Positions 26,403 to 35,391 of a stretch of 49,632 bases of DNA are shown here, piece after piece. Positions within the stretch are counted from its first letter, which is position 1, and the number at the start of each line of letters is the position of its first letter. The notes under the pieces were generated by a model that was given only the letters and a program-made list of their open reading frames with translations, was not told the DNA's origin and did no database searches. The translations under genes and the position numbers were made by a program. The stretch is from NCBI GenBank assembly GCA_964436635.1, contig CAYTDM010000018.1, forward strand, positions 1 through 49,632. Direction: 5' to 3'. This DNA comes from DASRQK01 sp964436635 (GTDB taxonomy: Bacteria; Bacteroidota; Bacteroidia; Sphingobacteriales; Sphingobacteriaceae).

Positions 26403-27281
26403 TTATCTATATAATTCGTTCGATCTTAATTTTAAGTATTTGCTTACCGCAAAATAGGTGCTTATCACGGAAATTAACACACCTAAGGCGATGACTCCTA
26501 AAAACACCAATCCAAATGCTGGCCAATCATTCAATAAAGCTAATTCTGGTATTTCACGCTGCGCCAAGTATAATGTCAAAATAAGCAAGCCAATGGCGAT
26601 AAACGCACCCACTAAGCCATGCAGCATGCCGTAGTTTAAGAAGGGCTTGCGTATAAACGCTTGCGTAGCCCCAACCAATTGCATGCTTTTTATGATAAAG
26701 CGCTGGGAATAAATCGCTAATCGGATCGTGTTATTAATTAAGGCGATCGCAATAATTAATAGAATCACAGCAAAGGCCAAAATAATGAGTCCAATAATTC
26801 GGATGTTTTGGTTAATTAATTCGATTAAAGATTCTTGATATACCACTTCATTCACTTTCGAGTCAGCTGTAATTTCTTTAATAAAAATGTCTACACTATC
26901 CTTATTTGCATAATCAGCTTTTAAGTACACATCGATGGAAGCGGAAAGTGGATTGTGCCCAAGGAATGTAACAAAATCTTCGCCTAATTCTGCACTCAGT
27001 TTTGCGGCAGCAGAATCCTTACTGATGTATTCGGAACTCAACACAGCGACATTCGCATCCACGTTTTTTTGGAAAGCCAGTACCTGATTTTCTGTGGCAG
27101 ACTCGTTCATAATAATATTCAGAACGATGTTTTCCTTCACATATTGGGATAAATTTTTTGCATGAATCAAAATCAAGCCTAATAAACCCGTCATCAATAA
27201 CACGAGTGCTATACTGATCACAGTAGAAACATATACTGATTTTGTCTTCTTAGAAGAAGTGCTCACCTCATAAACATCCAT
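26403..27281 (-). CDS. ftsX: Cell division protein FtsX (permease-like)
   Basis: Partner of the ATPase FtsE; transmits a cytoplasmic signal across the inner membrane to peptidoglycan hydrolases during division. ATG at 27281 (MDVYEVSTSSKKTKS) gives 292 residues with a short basic N-terminus before TM1 (about 20-42), a periplasmic domain (about 45-155), and three further TM segments in the C-terminal half (PF02687-type). The frame opens 13 codons earlier (27320) but that would add a hydrophobic leader absent from homologues. ftsE is not in the window. It heads the run ftsX-DUF3098-uppP-truB-ribF. Confidence 0.93.
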   Translation of the reverse strand: MDVYEVSTSSKKTKSVYVSTVISIALVLLMTGLLGLILIHAKNLSQYVKENIVLNIIMNESATENQVLAFQKNVDANVAVLSSEYISKDSAAAKLSAELGEDFVTFLGHNPLSASIDVYLKADYANKDSVDIFIKEITADSKVNEVVYQESLIELINQNIRIIGLIILAFAVILLIIAIALINNTIRLAIYSQRFIIKSMQLVGATQAFIRKPFLNYGMLHGLVGAFIAIGLLILTLYLAQREIPELALLNDWPAFGLVFLGVIALGVLISVISTYFAVSKYLKLRSNELYR

Positions 27282-27301
27282 ACGCAAAATAGTTAATGAT
27301 G

Positions 27302-27309
27302 CGAAAGTA
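27302..27309 (-). promoter_or_regulatory. Possible -7 box for the ftsX operon
   Basis: The complement reads TACTTTCG, one mismatch from TAnnTTTG, 20 bp before the ftsX start. A matching one-mismatch box for leuS (TATTTTCG, 27341-27348) lies on the other strand in the same 92-bp divergent gap. No convincing -33 element is seen for either. Confidence 0.3.
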
Positions 27310-27373
27310 ATGAATTTCAACTAAAATACTAAAAAATTACTATTTTCGCTGTCATAATTGAATTTTCGAGGAA

Positions 27374-30160
27374 ATGGAATATCATCATCAGGATTTAGAG
27401 AAAAAGTGGCAAAAGTTTTGGGCCGATCATAAAACGTATAAGGTTTCGAATCAATCAGATAAACCCAAATATTATGTATTAGATATGTTTCCCTACCCTT
27501 CGGGAGCAGGATTGCATGTCGGGCACCCATTGGGATACATTGCTTCAGACATTTTTTCACGTTATAAACGGCTTAAAGGATTTAATGTGTTGCATCCCAT
27601 GGGATATGATTCTTTTGGTTTGCCAGCAGAACAATATGCGATTCAAACGGGTCAACATCCAGCTGTCACGACGGAGGTGAATATTGCCAGGTACCGTGAA
27701 CAATTAGATAACATTGGATTTTCATTTGATTGGGATCGTGAAGTAAGAACCAGTGAGCCTGGATATTATAAATGGACACAATGGATTTTTTGCCAATTAT
27801 TTGAAAGTTGGTACGATCAACAGGCAGATCAAGCACGACCGATCAAAGACTTAATAAAACACTTTAAAACACAAGGAACAGCTGGCCTAAATGCAGTTTC
27901 CGATGAGGATGTCATCACCTTTTCCGCTGAAGAATGGAATACCTTTACTGAGGAAATCCAGCAGAAGGAATTATTAAAATATCGATTAGCTTACCTAAAA
28001 GAAAGTACTGTAAATTGGTGTGCTGCTTTGGGAACCGTCTTAGCGAATGATGAGGTAATTAACGGGGTTTCAGAGCGTGGAGGCTATCCGGTAGAACAGA
28101 AAAAAATGTTGCAATGGAGCATGCGCATTACTGCCTATGCGGACCGTTTATTAAAAGGTTTGGAAACCATTGATTGGCCGGAACCTTTGGTCGAAATGCA
28201 AAGAAATTGGATTGGAAAAAGTGTGGGAGCCAGTGTGAAATTCCCATTAGGGAAAGACCATGCTCGGCATATTGAAGTGTTTACGACTCGTGTAGACACG
28301 ATTTTCGGAGTGAGCTTTTTAGTGTTAGCACCTGAGCACGAGTGGGTAGAAGAGTTGACCACCTCAGATCAAAAGGCAGAAGTCGCGGCTTACATCGAAA
28401 AAACCAAGAAAAAAAGTGAATTGGAACGCATGGCCGACACGAAAACCGTGTCTGGAGCATTTACCGGAAGTTATGCTGTGCATCCGTTTACCGGAGAGCA
28501 AGTGCCGATTTGGATCGGTGACTATGTATTAGCGGGGTATGGAACCGGCGCGGTCATGGGCGTTCCTTCTGGTGATCAGCGCGATTATTTGTTTGCCAAA
28601 CATTTCAGCCTTCCAATTTTACCTATTTCGGATGCTCAAATCATAGACGAGCAGGCTGACCCCACAAAAGAAGGTCGTTACATCAACTCGGATTTCATTA
28701 ATGGATTGACCTACGAGGAGGCTGTACCTGCACTAATAAAGCAGTTAGAAGCGTTAAAATTAGGGAAGGCACGGGTGAATTACCGATTAAGAGATGCAGT
28801 ATTTGGCCGTCAACGTTATTGGGGAGAGCCAGTACCTGTCTATTTTAAAAATCAACTTCCGTATTTAATTGATGAATCAGAATTGCCATTAATTCTGCCA
28901 GAAATTGATAAATATTTACCGACAGAAACCGGTGAGCCACCTTTGGCACGAGCGAATGACTGGAAGTATCAAGACGCATATACCTATGAGTTAAGCACCA
29001 TGCCTGGTTGGGCGGGCTCCAGCTGGTATTGGTATCGCTACATGGATGCTCATAACGATCAAGCATTTGCCTCGAAAGATGCCATTGATTACTGGAAAGA
29101 CGTGGACTTATATATTGGAGGTTCCGAACACGCCACTGGTCACCTTTTATACAGCCGTTTCTGGAATAAATTCTTAAAAGATTTAGGTCACGTAAATGAA
29201 GAAGAGCCATTTAAGAAGTTAATCAACCAAGGCATGATCCAAGGGCGAAGTAACTTTGTATATCGTATATTGGATGAGGAGGGTCGGGGCACAAACACCT
29301 TCGTTTCGCATGGATTGAAGGATCAATACCGGACCATACCATTGCATGTGGATGTGAACATTGTGGCCAACGACATTTTGGATACAAAAAAATTCAAGCA
29401 ATCTCGTCCAGATTTTAGCGAGGCTGAATTTATCCTTGAAGATGGAAAATACCGCTGTGGACACGAGGTCGAAAAAATGTCCAAATCCAAATTCAATGTG
29501 GTGAATCCGGATGACATCATCCAGCAATACGGAGCAGACACCCTGCGCATGTATGAGATGTTCTTAGGTCCATTGGAACAAAGTAAACCTTGGAACACGA
29601 ATGGCATAGAAGGAGTTTATAAGTTTTTAAGAAAATTGTGGCGCTTATTCCATGATGCATCGATGAACTTTAATGTGTCGGACGAAACCCCAAGCAAAGA
29701 AGAATTTAAAGCCCTTCATAAAATCATTAAAAAAGTAGAGGAAGATATTGAACGATTCTCCTTCAACACCTCTGTTTCCGCATTTATGATTTGTGTAAAC
29801 GAGTTGACAGACCTAAAATGTAATAAACGCGCCATTTTAGAGCCATTAATCATCACCCTTCACCCTTACGCTCCACACATCACTGAAGAATTATGGACGC
29901 TTCTGGGGCATGAAGCAGGAACACTTTCGTATGCAGCTTATCCTGAATTTAAGAAAGAATACTTGGAGGAAAGTGAGTTTAGCTACCCGATATCCATCAA
30001 CGGAAAATTAAAGACAAATAAATTATTATCTTTGGATTTGACCGCAGAGGAAGTGGAGCAGCTATTAATGAATGACCCTGATATTCAAAAATATTTAGAC
30101 GGGAAAGCTGTGAAGAAAATGGTGTATGTAAAAGGTCGAATTGTCAACTTTGTTGTCTAA
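27374..30160 (+). CDS. leuS: Leucyl-tRNA synthetase
   Basis: Charges tRNA-Leu in the cytoplasm. The 928-residue class I enzyme has the HIGH-type motif HVGH (48-51) within PYPSGAGLHVGHPLGY and KMSKS at 701-705. Between them are the CP1 editing domain (TTRVDTIFGVSFLVLAPEH and GTGAVMGVPSGDQRDY) and a longer leucine-specific insertion than in E. coli (860 residues). The C-terminal anticodon-binding region ends with the small LeuS C-domain (NGKLKTNKLLSLDLT). Divergent from ftsX. Confidence 0.98.
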   Translation: MEYHHQDLEKKWQKFWADHKTYKVSNQSDKPKYYVLDMFPYPSGAGLHVGHPLGYIASDIFSRYKRLKGFNVLHPMGYDSFGLPAEQYAIQTGQHPAVTTEVNIARYREQLDNIGFSFDWDREVRTSEPGYYKWTQWIFCQLFESWYDQQADQARPIKDLIKHFKTQGTAGLNAVSDEDVITFSAEEWNTFTEEIQQKELLKYRLAYLKESTVNWCAALGTVLANDEVINGVSERGGYPVEQKKMLQWSMRITAYADRLLKGLETIDWPEPLVEMQRNWIGKSVGASVKFPLGKDHARHIEVFTTRVDTIFGVSFLVLAPEHEWVEELTTSDQKAEVAAYIEKTKKKSELERMADTKTVSGAFTGSYAVHPFTGEQVPIWIGDYVLAGYGTGAVMGVPSGDQRDYLFAKHFSLPILPISDAQIIDEQADPTKEGRYINSDFINGLTYEEAVPALIKQLEALKLGKARVNYRLRDAVFGRQRYWGEPVPVYFKNQLPYLIDESELPLILPEIDKYLPTETGEPPLARANDWKYQDAYTYELSTMPGWAGSSWYWYRYMDAHNDQAFASKDAIDYWKDVDLYIGGSEHATGHLLYSRFWNKFLKDLGHVNEEEPFKKLINQGMIQGRSNFVYRILDEEGRGTNTFVSHGLKDQYRTIPLHVDVNIVANDILDTKKFKQSRPDFSEAEFILEDGKYRCGHEVEKMSKSKFNVVNPDDIIQQYGADTLRMYEMFLGPLEQSKPWNTNGIEGVYKFLRKLWRLFHDASMNFNVSDETPSKEEFKALHKIIKKVEEDIERFSFNTSVSAFMICVNELTDLKCNKRAILEPLIITLHPYAPHITEELWTLLGHEAGTLSYAAYPEFKKEYLEESEFSYPISINGKLKTNKLLSLDLTAEEVEQLLMNDPDIQKYLDGKAVKKMVYVKGRIVNFVV

Positions 30161-30217
30161 TCATTTACAAAATAGAACCGATTAATCCATAGAATTACCA
30201 AGCATAACATAATTACG

Positions 30218-32353
30218 ATGAAAAGAAATCTTTCTTTATTTACATTAGTTGCCTTTGTGGTTTGTTTACAGGGAGCAGTTACGACTACGCTCGCGCAAAG
30301 CAAACGGTTAGATCTTCAACAGTCCTTAGGTCAAAAAGAATCCTTAACCAAATCAATCGTTTCCATTCGTGGCTGGGCCGATGCCGCTCATTACATTGAG
30401 TTCGATCCGGCAACACGCCAAAGCAACAAAGTGCACGTGAAAACTGGCGAGCGATCTGTGTATACTCCTCCACCAAGCAGTACCATTTCGGTTTATGTAC
30501 AAGATAAAGATATCTTTATTCGTGAAGGTCAGGGTACCCCAAAACAATTAACCCAATCCCCAGACGTGGAGGAAATGAACCCTACCTTGTCTCCGGATAA
30601 TCAATACGTAGCGTTTACGCGGAACAATGATTTATATGCATTGCGCGTAGCAGATTTAAAAGAGATTCGTTATACGCACGACGGAACCGATGTGATCTAT
30701 AACGGTTGGGCTTCCTGGGTGTATTTTGAAGAGATTTTAGGCAGAAGCACTCGTTACAAAGCTTTTTGGTGGTCGCCAGATGGCAAAATGTTATCATTCA
30801 TGCGATTTGATGACACGAATGTACCGATGTTCCCTATTTATGGTTCAAGAGGTCAGCACGGCTATCTTGAGCAAACACGTTATCCAAAGGCTGGGGATTC
30901 AAACCCAACTGTCCGTTTAGGATTTGTGAAAGTGGAAGGAAGTCCTGTGGTATGGGCGGATTTCAATGAGCAAGACGATCAGTATTTTGGCCAACCGTAT
31001 TGGAGTTTTGATAGCGGTAATTTAATGGTTCAATGGATGAATCGCGATCAAACCAACTTGAAGTTCTACCAAGTCGATCCGAAAACAGGAAGCAAAAAAG
31101 AAATTTACGACGAGAAGCAATCCGCTTGGATTGACTTAGATCATAGTGAGCGCATTACCTATTTAGCTGATAACAAACATTATATTTTAAAAAGTGATAA
31201 AACTGGCTGGGCACACTATTATTTATACTCTTTGGATGGAAAATTAATCAACCCGATCACGGAAGGAAAATGGCAAGTAAGCTCATTGGCACACATCGAT
31301 GAGAAAAATAAAGTCATTTATTTCAATGCAAGGAAAGAGCATTCTGCGACCTCTGACCTGTATCGTGTAGATTATTCAGGCAAAAATTTAAAGCGTTTAA
31401 CATTTGGGGACTACACCCATCAAGTGAGCGTTTCTCCTGATGGACAACATTTTGTAACCACCTATTCCAATGTGTCTACGCCAAACAAGATTGCTTTATT
31501 AAACAATAAAGGGGAAATCATCCGAGAGATTGCGGACAGCAAAGCTGCTGATTTCAACGACTACATCTATGCCAAAACAGAATTAGTTTATATTCCTACT
31601 CCGGATGGCTACCAATTGCCCGCGACCATTACTTGGCCGACCGATTTTGATGAATCAAAAGAATATCCTGTCATCTTTAGTATTTATGGTGGCCCAAATG
31701 CAGGAACCGTCAGAAACACTTGGAAAGGAACCAGCAATCAACATTGGGCAAATGAAGGAATCATCCAAATAGCTGTCGATCACCGTGCCTCAGGACACTT
31801 TGGGAAAGAAGGGGTGGCTTTAATGCACCGTCAATTAGGCTACTGGGAAATGGAAGATTATATTACAGCTGCAAAATGGTTGAAAAGCAAACCTTATGTA
31901 GCTAAAAATAAATTGCTGATTACTGGACACAGTTATGGTGGATACATTACAAGTTTAGCATTAACCAAAGGAGCTGATTATTTTGATTTCGGGATTGCGG
32001 GAGCGCCCGTAACCAGCTGGGAATTATACGATACACACTACACTGAGCGATTCATGGATACTCCGCAAGATAATCCAGAAGGCTATAAAGCAGGATCTGT
32101 TTTAACCTATGTAGATCAGTATAAAGGCGTGTTAAGAGTGTTGCACGGCGACATGGATGATAATGTGCACATGCAAAACACCATGCAATTAGTGGATGCG
32201 TTGACCAACAGAGATAAACATTTCGAATTGATGATTTATCCTGGAAGCCGCCATGGTTTTGCAAGAGAAAAAACAGATTACGACCGCAAAGAGCGCAATC
32301 GTTTTTACTATCAATATTTATTAGAAAAGCCGGTGCCGGAAGCATTGCGCTAA
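30218..32353 (+). CDS. Dipeptidyl peptidase IV family serine peptidase (S9B), exported
   Basis: A 711-residue exoprotease that removes X-Pro or X-Ala dipeptides from peptide N-termini. Signal peptide to about residue 27 (TTTLAQ). An eight-bladed beta-propeller (about 55-440) is followed by an alpha/beta hydrolase domain (about 465-711). Catalytic residues: Ser572 in GHSYGGY, Asp647 or Asp648 in DMDDNVHMQ and His679 in GSRHGF, in the order seen in DPP-IV. It lies 33 bp before the dipeptide epimerase gene, which makes a peptide-use operon likely. Human DPP-IV has a YVYGGP-type motif; here it is SIYGGP. Confidence 0.95.
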   Translation: MKRNLSLFTLVAFVVCLQGAVTTTLAQSKRLDLQQSLGQKESLTKSIVSIRGWADAAHYIEFDPATRQSNKVHVKTGERSVYTPPPSSTISVYVQDKDIFIREGQGTPKQLTQSPDVEEMNPTLSPDNQYVAFTRNNDLYALRVADLKEIRYTHDGTDVIYNGWASWVYFEEILGRSTRYKAFWWSPDGKMLSFMRFDDTNVPMFPIYGSRGQHGYLEQTRYPKAGDSNPTVRLGFVKVEGSPVVWADFNEQDDQYFGQPYWSFDSGNLMVQWMNRDQTNLKFYQVDPKTGSKKEIYDEKQSAWIDLDHSERITYLADNKHYILKSDKTGWAHYYLYSLDGKLINPITEGKWQVSSLAHIDEKNKVIYFNARKEHSATSDLYRVDYSGKNLKRLTFGDYTHQVSVSPDGQHFVTTYSNVSTPNKIALLNNKGEIIREIADSKAADFNDYIYAKTELVYIPTPDGYQLPATITWPTDFDESKEYPVIFSIYGGPNAGTVRNTWKGTSNQHWANEGIIQIAVDHRASGHFGKEGVALMHRQLGYWEMEDYITAAKWLKSKPYVAKNKLLITGHSYGGYITSLALTKGADYFDFGIAGAPVTSWELYDTHYTERFMDTPQDNPEGYKAGSVLTYVDQYKGVLRVLHGDMDDNVHMQNTMQLVDALTNRDKHFELMIYPGSRHGFAREKTDYDRKERNRFYYQYLLEKPVPEALR

Positions 32354-32386
32354 TCAAAGCTTGGATTCAATACTGAATGGGATAAA

Positions 32387-33484
32387 ATGAACATTACAGC
32401 CATCAAGATTTACCGTTTTAGCATCCCCATGGAGCCTTTTGTGATTGCCACAGGCATCATGGACTATGCGCAAAACACGTTAATTGAAATCCAAACGGAT
32501 ACTGAACACATCGGTTACGGGGAATGTTCTGCGTTTCCCATGATCGTCGGGGAGACCCAAAATACGTGCATTACATTGGCAAAGGATTTCGCCAAGTTAT
32601 GGATCGGTAAAAGCGCTGCGGACATCGCCAGCCGCTTGACTGAATTGGACCTGTATATTTCCGGAAATACGACGATAAAATCTGCTTTTGATATGGCTTT
32701 GTATGACTTGGTAGCTAAAAAAGCAGGTCTACCGCTCTATCAATGGTTAGGAGGCGCTAAACGCACCATCACGACCGACATTACGATCGGCATTTCCGAG
32801 CCGGAAAACATGGCTGAAAAAGCTGCCGAATTTGTGCAAGCAGGAGCGACCAAGTTAAAAATTAAATTAGGGAAAGATCCAGAAAAAGATATTGAACGAA
32901 TTCGGGTCATCCGTGAACGTGTAGGGAATGCCATCGTCATTCGTGTGGATGCGAATCAGGGATGGTCGCCAGAAGGTGCCCTCGTGGCTCTTAAAGGTTT
33001 AGCGCATTACGACATCGAGTTTTGTGAACAACCCATGCGCACGTATTATGACCATCACTTGCCGAATCTTTTAGAACAGGTGGAAATTCCCATCATGGCA
33101 GATGAAAGTTGTTACAGCCATTACGATGCGGAACGATTAATTCAACATCGTGCTTGCGATTTTATCAATATCAAATTTTCAAAATCAGGGGGCATTACTG
33201 AAGCCCTTCGGATTCATGAGGTGGCCAAATCCCATGGCATGCCTTGTATGATTGGTGGCATGTTGGAAACTCGATTGGCATTAGCAGCTAAAGTTCATTT
33301 TGCTTATGCTGCTCCATATGTCCAATTCTTTGATTTGGACACCTGCATGGTCGGACACTTAGAAGACCCGATCATAGGCGGTGTACAATATAATGGTTTT
33401 GATGTATCCATATCAGATGAACCAGGAATCGGAGCCAGTGTAGATCCTTCATTTTTGGCAAGTTGTGAAAGCTGGACGATTTAG
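32387..33484 (+). CDS. Dipeptide epimerase (enolase superfamily, L-Ala-D/L-Glu epimerase-like)
   Basis: A 365-residue enolase-superfamily enzyme of the muconate-lactonising subgroup that inverts the second residue of a dipeptide. Catalytic and metal residues in order: KxK at Lys158/Lys160 (TKLKIK), Asp188 (VDANQG), Glu214 (FCEQP), Asp239 (ADES) and the second-side base Lys263 (NIKFSK). This is the two-lysine epimerase arrangement of B. subtilis YkfB. C-terminal MIGGMLETRLALAAK fits the dipeptide-binding end of the barrel. It follows a DPP-IV peptidase, so the substrate may be a peptide breakdown product or a murein dipeptide. Substrate is inference. Confidence 0.92.
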   Translation: MNITAIKIYRFSIPMEPFVIATGIMDYAQNTLIEIQTDTEHIGYGECSAFPMIVGETQNTCITLAKDFAKLWIGKSAADIASRLTELDLYISGNTTIKSAFDMALYDLVAKKAGLPLYQWLGGAKRTITTDITIGISEPENMAEKAAEFVQAGATKLKIKLGKDPEKDIERIRVIRERVGNAIVIRVDANQGWSPEGALVALKGLAHYDIEFCEQPMRTYYDHHLPNLLEQVEIPIMADESCYSHYDAERLIQHRACDFINIKFSKSGGITEALRIHEVAKSHGMPCMIGGMLETRLALAAKVHFAYAAPYVQFFDLDTCMVGHLEDPIIGGVQYNGFDVSISDEPGIGASVDPSFLASCESWTI

Positions 33485-33545
33485 CACAAAATTTGTGGAA
33501 CAAAATAAAAAGTAAATTAATTCAACATACTATAATTAAAGCGTA

Positions 33546-34526
33546 ATGAGCAAACAAAAAGGACCTATTTCGCAATTTATTGAGAAAAACTACTTGCATT
33601 TCAATGCGGCTGCCTTAGTCGATGCAGCGAAAGGATATGAAACGCATTTAGATGAAGGTGGGAAAATGATGATTACCTTGGCGGGAGCCATGAGTACTGC
33701 AGAGTTAGGTATTTCCCTTGCGGAGATGATTCGCCAAGATAAGGTGTCTATTATTAGCTGTACAGGAGCAAATTTAGAAGAGGACATTATGAATTTAGTG
33801 GCCCATTCCCACTACAAACGCGTACCTAATTACCGCGACCTAAGTCCACAGGATGAGTGGGATTTATTAGAAAACCACTATAATCGCGTAACAGACACCT
33901 GTATTCCAGAAGAAGAAGCGTTTCGTCGTTTGCAAAAACACATTTATAAAATTTGGAAGGACGCAGAGGACGCAGGAGAGCGTTATTTCCCACATGAATA
34001 CATGTATAAAATGCTTAATAGCGGCGTTTTAGAGCAATATTACGAAATTGACCCTAAAAATTCTTGGATGTTAGCCGCTGCGCAAAAAAATATTCCTATT
34101 GTCGTTCCAGGATGGGAAGACAGCACCATGGGAAATATCTTTGCTTCTTACGTCGTAAAAGGCGAATTAAAAGCATCTACCATGAAAAGCGGAATTGAAT
34201 ACATGGGTTACTTAGCCGATTGGTACATCAAAAATTCCGATGGAAAAGGAGTAGGATTCTTCCAAATTGGAGGAGGAATTGCCGGCGATTTCCCTATTTG
34301 CGTTGTACCAATGCTGTATCAAGATTTAGAAATGGAAAACATTCCATTCTGGAGTTATTTCTGTCAAATTTCTGATTCGACGACCTCATACGGTTCGTAT
34401 TCTGGCGCGGTGCCAAACGAAAAAATCACTTGGGGTAAATTGGATATTAACACTCCAAAATTCATTGTAGAATCCGATGCGACCATTGTTGCGCCGTTGA
34501 TTTTTGCATGGATTTTAGGACAATAA
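33546..34526 (+). CDS. Deoxyhypusine synthase-like protein of unknown substrate
   Basis: A 326-residue NAD-dependent aminobutyltransferase-fold protein (PF01916). The active-site lysine of eukaryotic deoxyhypusine synthase (Lys329 in a WGK motif) is kept as Lys298 in KITWGKLD. The NAD-binding region FFQIGGGIAGDFPIC and SDSTTSYGSYSGAVPNE match the family. Archaea and eukaryotes use it to modify eIF5A with spermidine; bacteria have no eIF5A, and some bacterial relatives make homospermidine or have unknown roles. It follows the dipeptide epimerase gene by 61 bp and ends before a strong hairpin terminator. Family certain, reaction not. Confidence 0.9.
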   Translation: MSKQKGPISQFIEKNYLHFNAAALVDAAKGYETHLDEGGKMMITLAGAMSTAELGISLAEMIRQDKVSIISCTGANLEEDIMNLVAHSHYKRVPNYRDLSPQDEWDLLENHYNRVTDTCIPEEEAFRRLQKHIYKIWKDAEDAGERYFPHEYMYKMLNSGVLEQYYEIDPKNSWMLAAAQKNIPIVVPGWEDSTMGNIFASYVVKGELKASTMKSGIEYMGYLADWYIKNSDGKGVGFFQIGGGIAGDFPICVVPMLYQDLEMENIPFWSYFCQISDSTTSYGSYSGAVPNEKITWGKLDINTPKFIVESDATIVAPLIFAWILGQ

Positions 34527-34546
34527 TTTCTGTGAAATGAATTTAA

Positions 34547-34588
34547 ATTCAGCTTCTAATTGAGGACAATTAGAAGCTGAATCTTTTT
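34547..34588 (+). terminator. Strong rho-independent terminator ending right at the next start codon
   Basis: A perfect 16-bp stem (34547-34562 pairing with 34567-34582) with a four-base loop AGGA is followed by CTTTTTAA. It would end transcripts from leuS through the deoxyhypusine-synthase-like gene. The ATG of the next gene is at 34590, only 8 bp past the stem. Confidence 0.85.
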
Positions 34589-34589
34589 A

Positions 34590-35357
34590 ATGAAGCACCA
34601 TAGCACGATGAACAATACGAACGCCGAAACTTCAGGAACTTCACCATTGATAACCACCGATCCGATTGCTTTGGTCCATTTAATGGATCAAACACTTTTT
34701 AATATTGAAGAGCCTTCGCAGGAAGGAGAGCCGGTTAAACTGGATGAGGTGGCCAAACCTGAAGAACCGGTTAGAGTGCAGGAACCGATTAAACCTGAGG
34801 AGCCGGTTAAGGTTGAGGAGCTGGTTAAACCTGAGGAGCCGGTTAAGCTTGAGGATCCGGTTAAGCTTGATGAGCCTAAGCAGGTGGCGGAACCTGTATC
34901 AACCTATAAGATATGGTTCCAAATGGGGTCCAAAACAGAAAAACCTCCTGTAAACCTCTCGTTTATCGGAAACGTAGCAGCACCTTGTTTGTTTATTTTT
35001 CATCACGCACAAGCCCAAGAACAGCATCAAATGCTTCCTCAAGAAATGGAAGCATTCGAAAAAATTCTTGGTGCATTAAAACTTAGGCTGGATCAGATCG
35101 CTTTGCTGAATTTGGCCATTCAACAGCCATCATTCGATTTAATGGTTTCTAAGATAAAACCACAAAAAATGGTTTTATTAGGGGCTGGAATCTCTATGGA
35201 AACATTGGGGCTGTCCGGAATCAACCTGCCATTGCACCAGCCAAGCCACATTCAGCAACTTCCTGTGCTTCAAAGCTACTCATTCCAAGAAATGGATCAG
35301 GATGTCGATAAAAAGCGTGTGTTTTGGAACGCCTTAAAACTTCACATGAGTTCTTAA
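34590..35357 (+). CDS. Repeat-containing protein with possible HolD-like (DNA polymerase III psi) C-terminal domain
   Basis: A 255-residue protein without signal peptide or membrane helix. Residues 1-45 form a short conserved-looking segment (DPIALVHLMDQTLFNIE). Residues 47-103 are about ten copies of a hexapeptide like EPVKLD/EPIKPE, probably an extended linker. The C-terminal 145 residues are a compact domain: CLFIFHHAQA, EAFEKILGALKLRLDQIALL, KMVLLGAG and a final helix KKRVFWNALKLHM. This order (hydrophobic strand, LRALxxxxDQVxxL helix, strand, terminal W-containing helix) resembles E. coli HolD, which links clamp loader and SSB-binding chi. The likeness is from memory and weak. ATG 34608 is an alternative start. 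Next gene is rdgB, 34 bp on. Confidence 0.6.
   Translation: MKHHSTMNNTNAETSGTSPLITTDPIALVHLMDQTLFNIEEPSQEGEPVKLDEVAKPEEPVRVQEPIKPEEPVKVEELVKPEEPVKLEDPVKLDEPKQVAEPVSTYKIWFQMGSKTEKPPVNLSFIGNVAAPCLFIFHHAQAQEQHQMLPQEMEAFEKILGALKLRLDQIALLNLAIQQPSFDLMVSKIKPQKMVLLGAGISMETLGLSGINLPLHQPSHIQQLPVLQSYSFQEMDQDVDKKRVFWNALKLHMSS
34728..34889 (+). repeat. Coding hexapeptide repeat (18/36-bp period)
   Basis: About nine 18-bp units encode variants of E-P-V-K-[LVP]-[DE] (protein residues 47-100), with a stronger 36-bp period (EPVKLDEVAKPE, EPVRVQEPIKPE, EPVKVEELVKPE, EPVKLEDPVKLD). The units are close in DNA as well as protein, indicating recent expansion by slippage. Confidence 0.85.
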
Positions 35358-35372
35358 ATCAGTTCTTAAATC
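35349..35372 (+). repeat. 12-bp tandem duplication across a stop codon
   Basis: AGTTCTTAAATC occurs at 35349-35360 and 35361-35372; a third, degenerate copy (AACTCTAAATC) follows to 35383. The first copy holds the last serines and TAA of the repeat-containing gene, the second repeats an in-frame TAA. Confidence 0.8.
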
Positions 35373-35391
35373 AACTCTAAATCATCTCAAG

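Noticed and set aside
27321..27560. 79-residue minus-strand frame upstream of ftsX
   Set aside because: Antisense to the start of leuS, no domain; a shadow frame.
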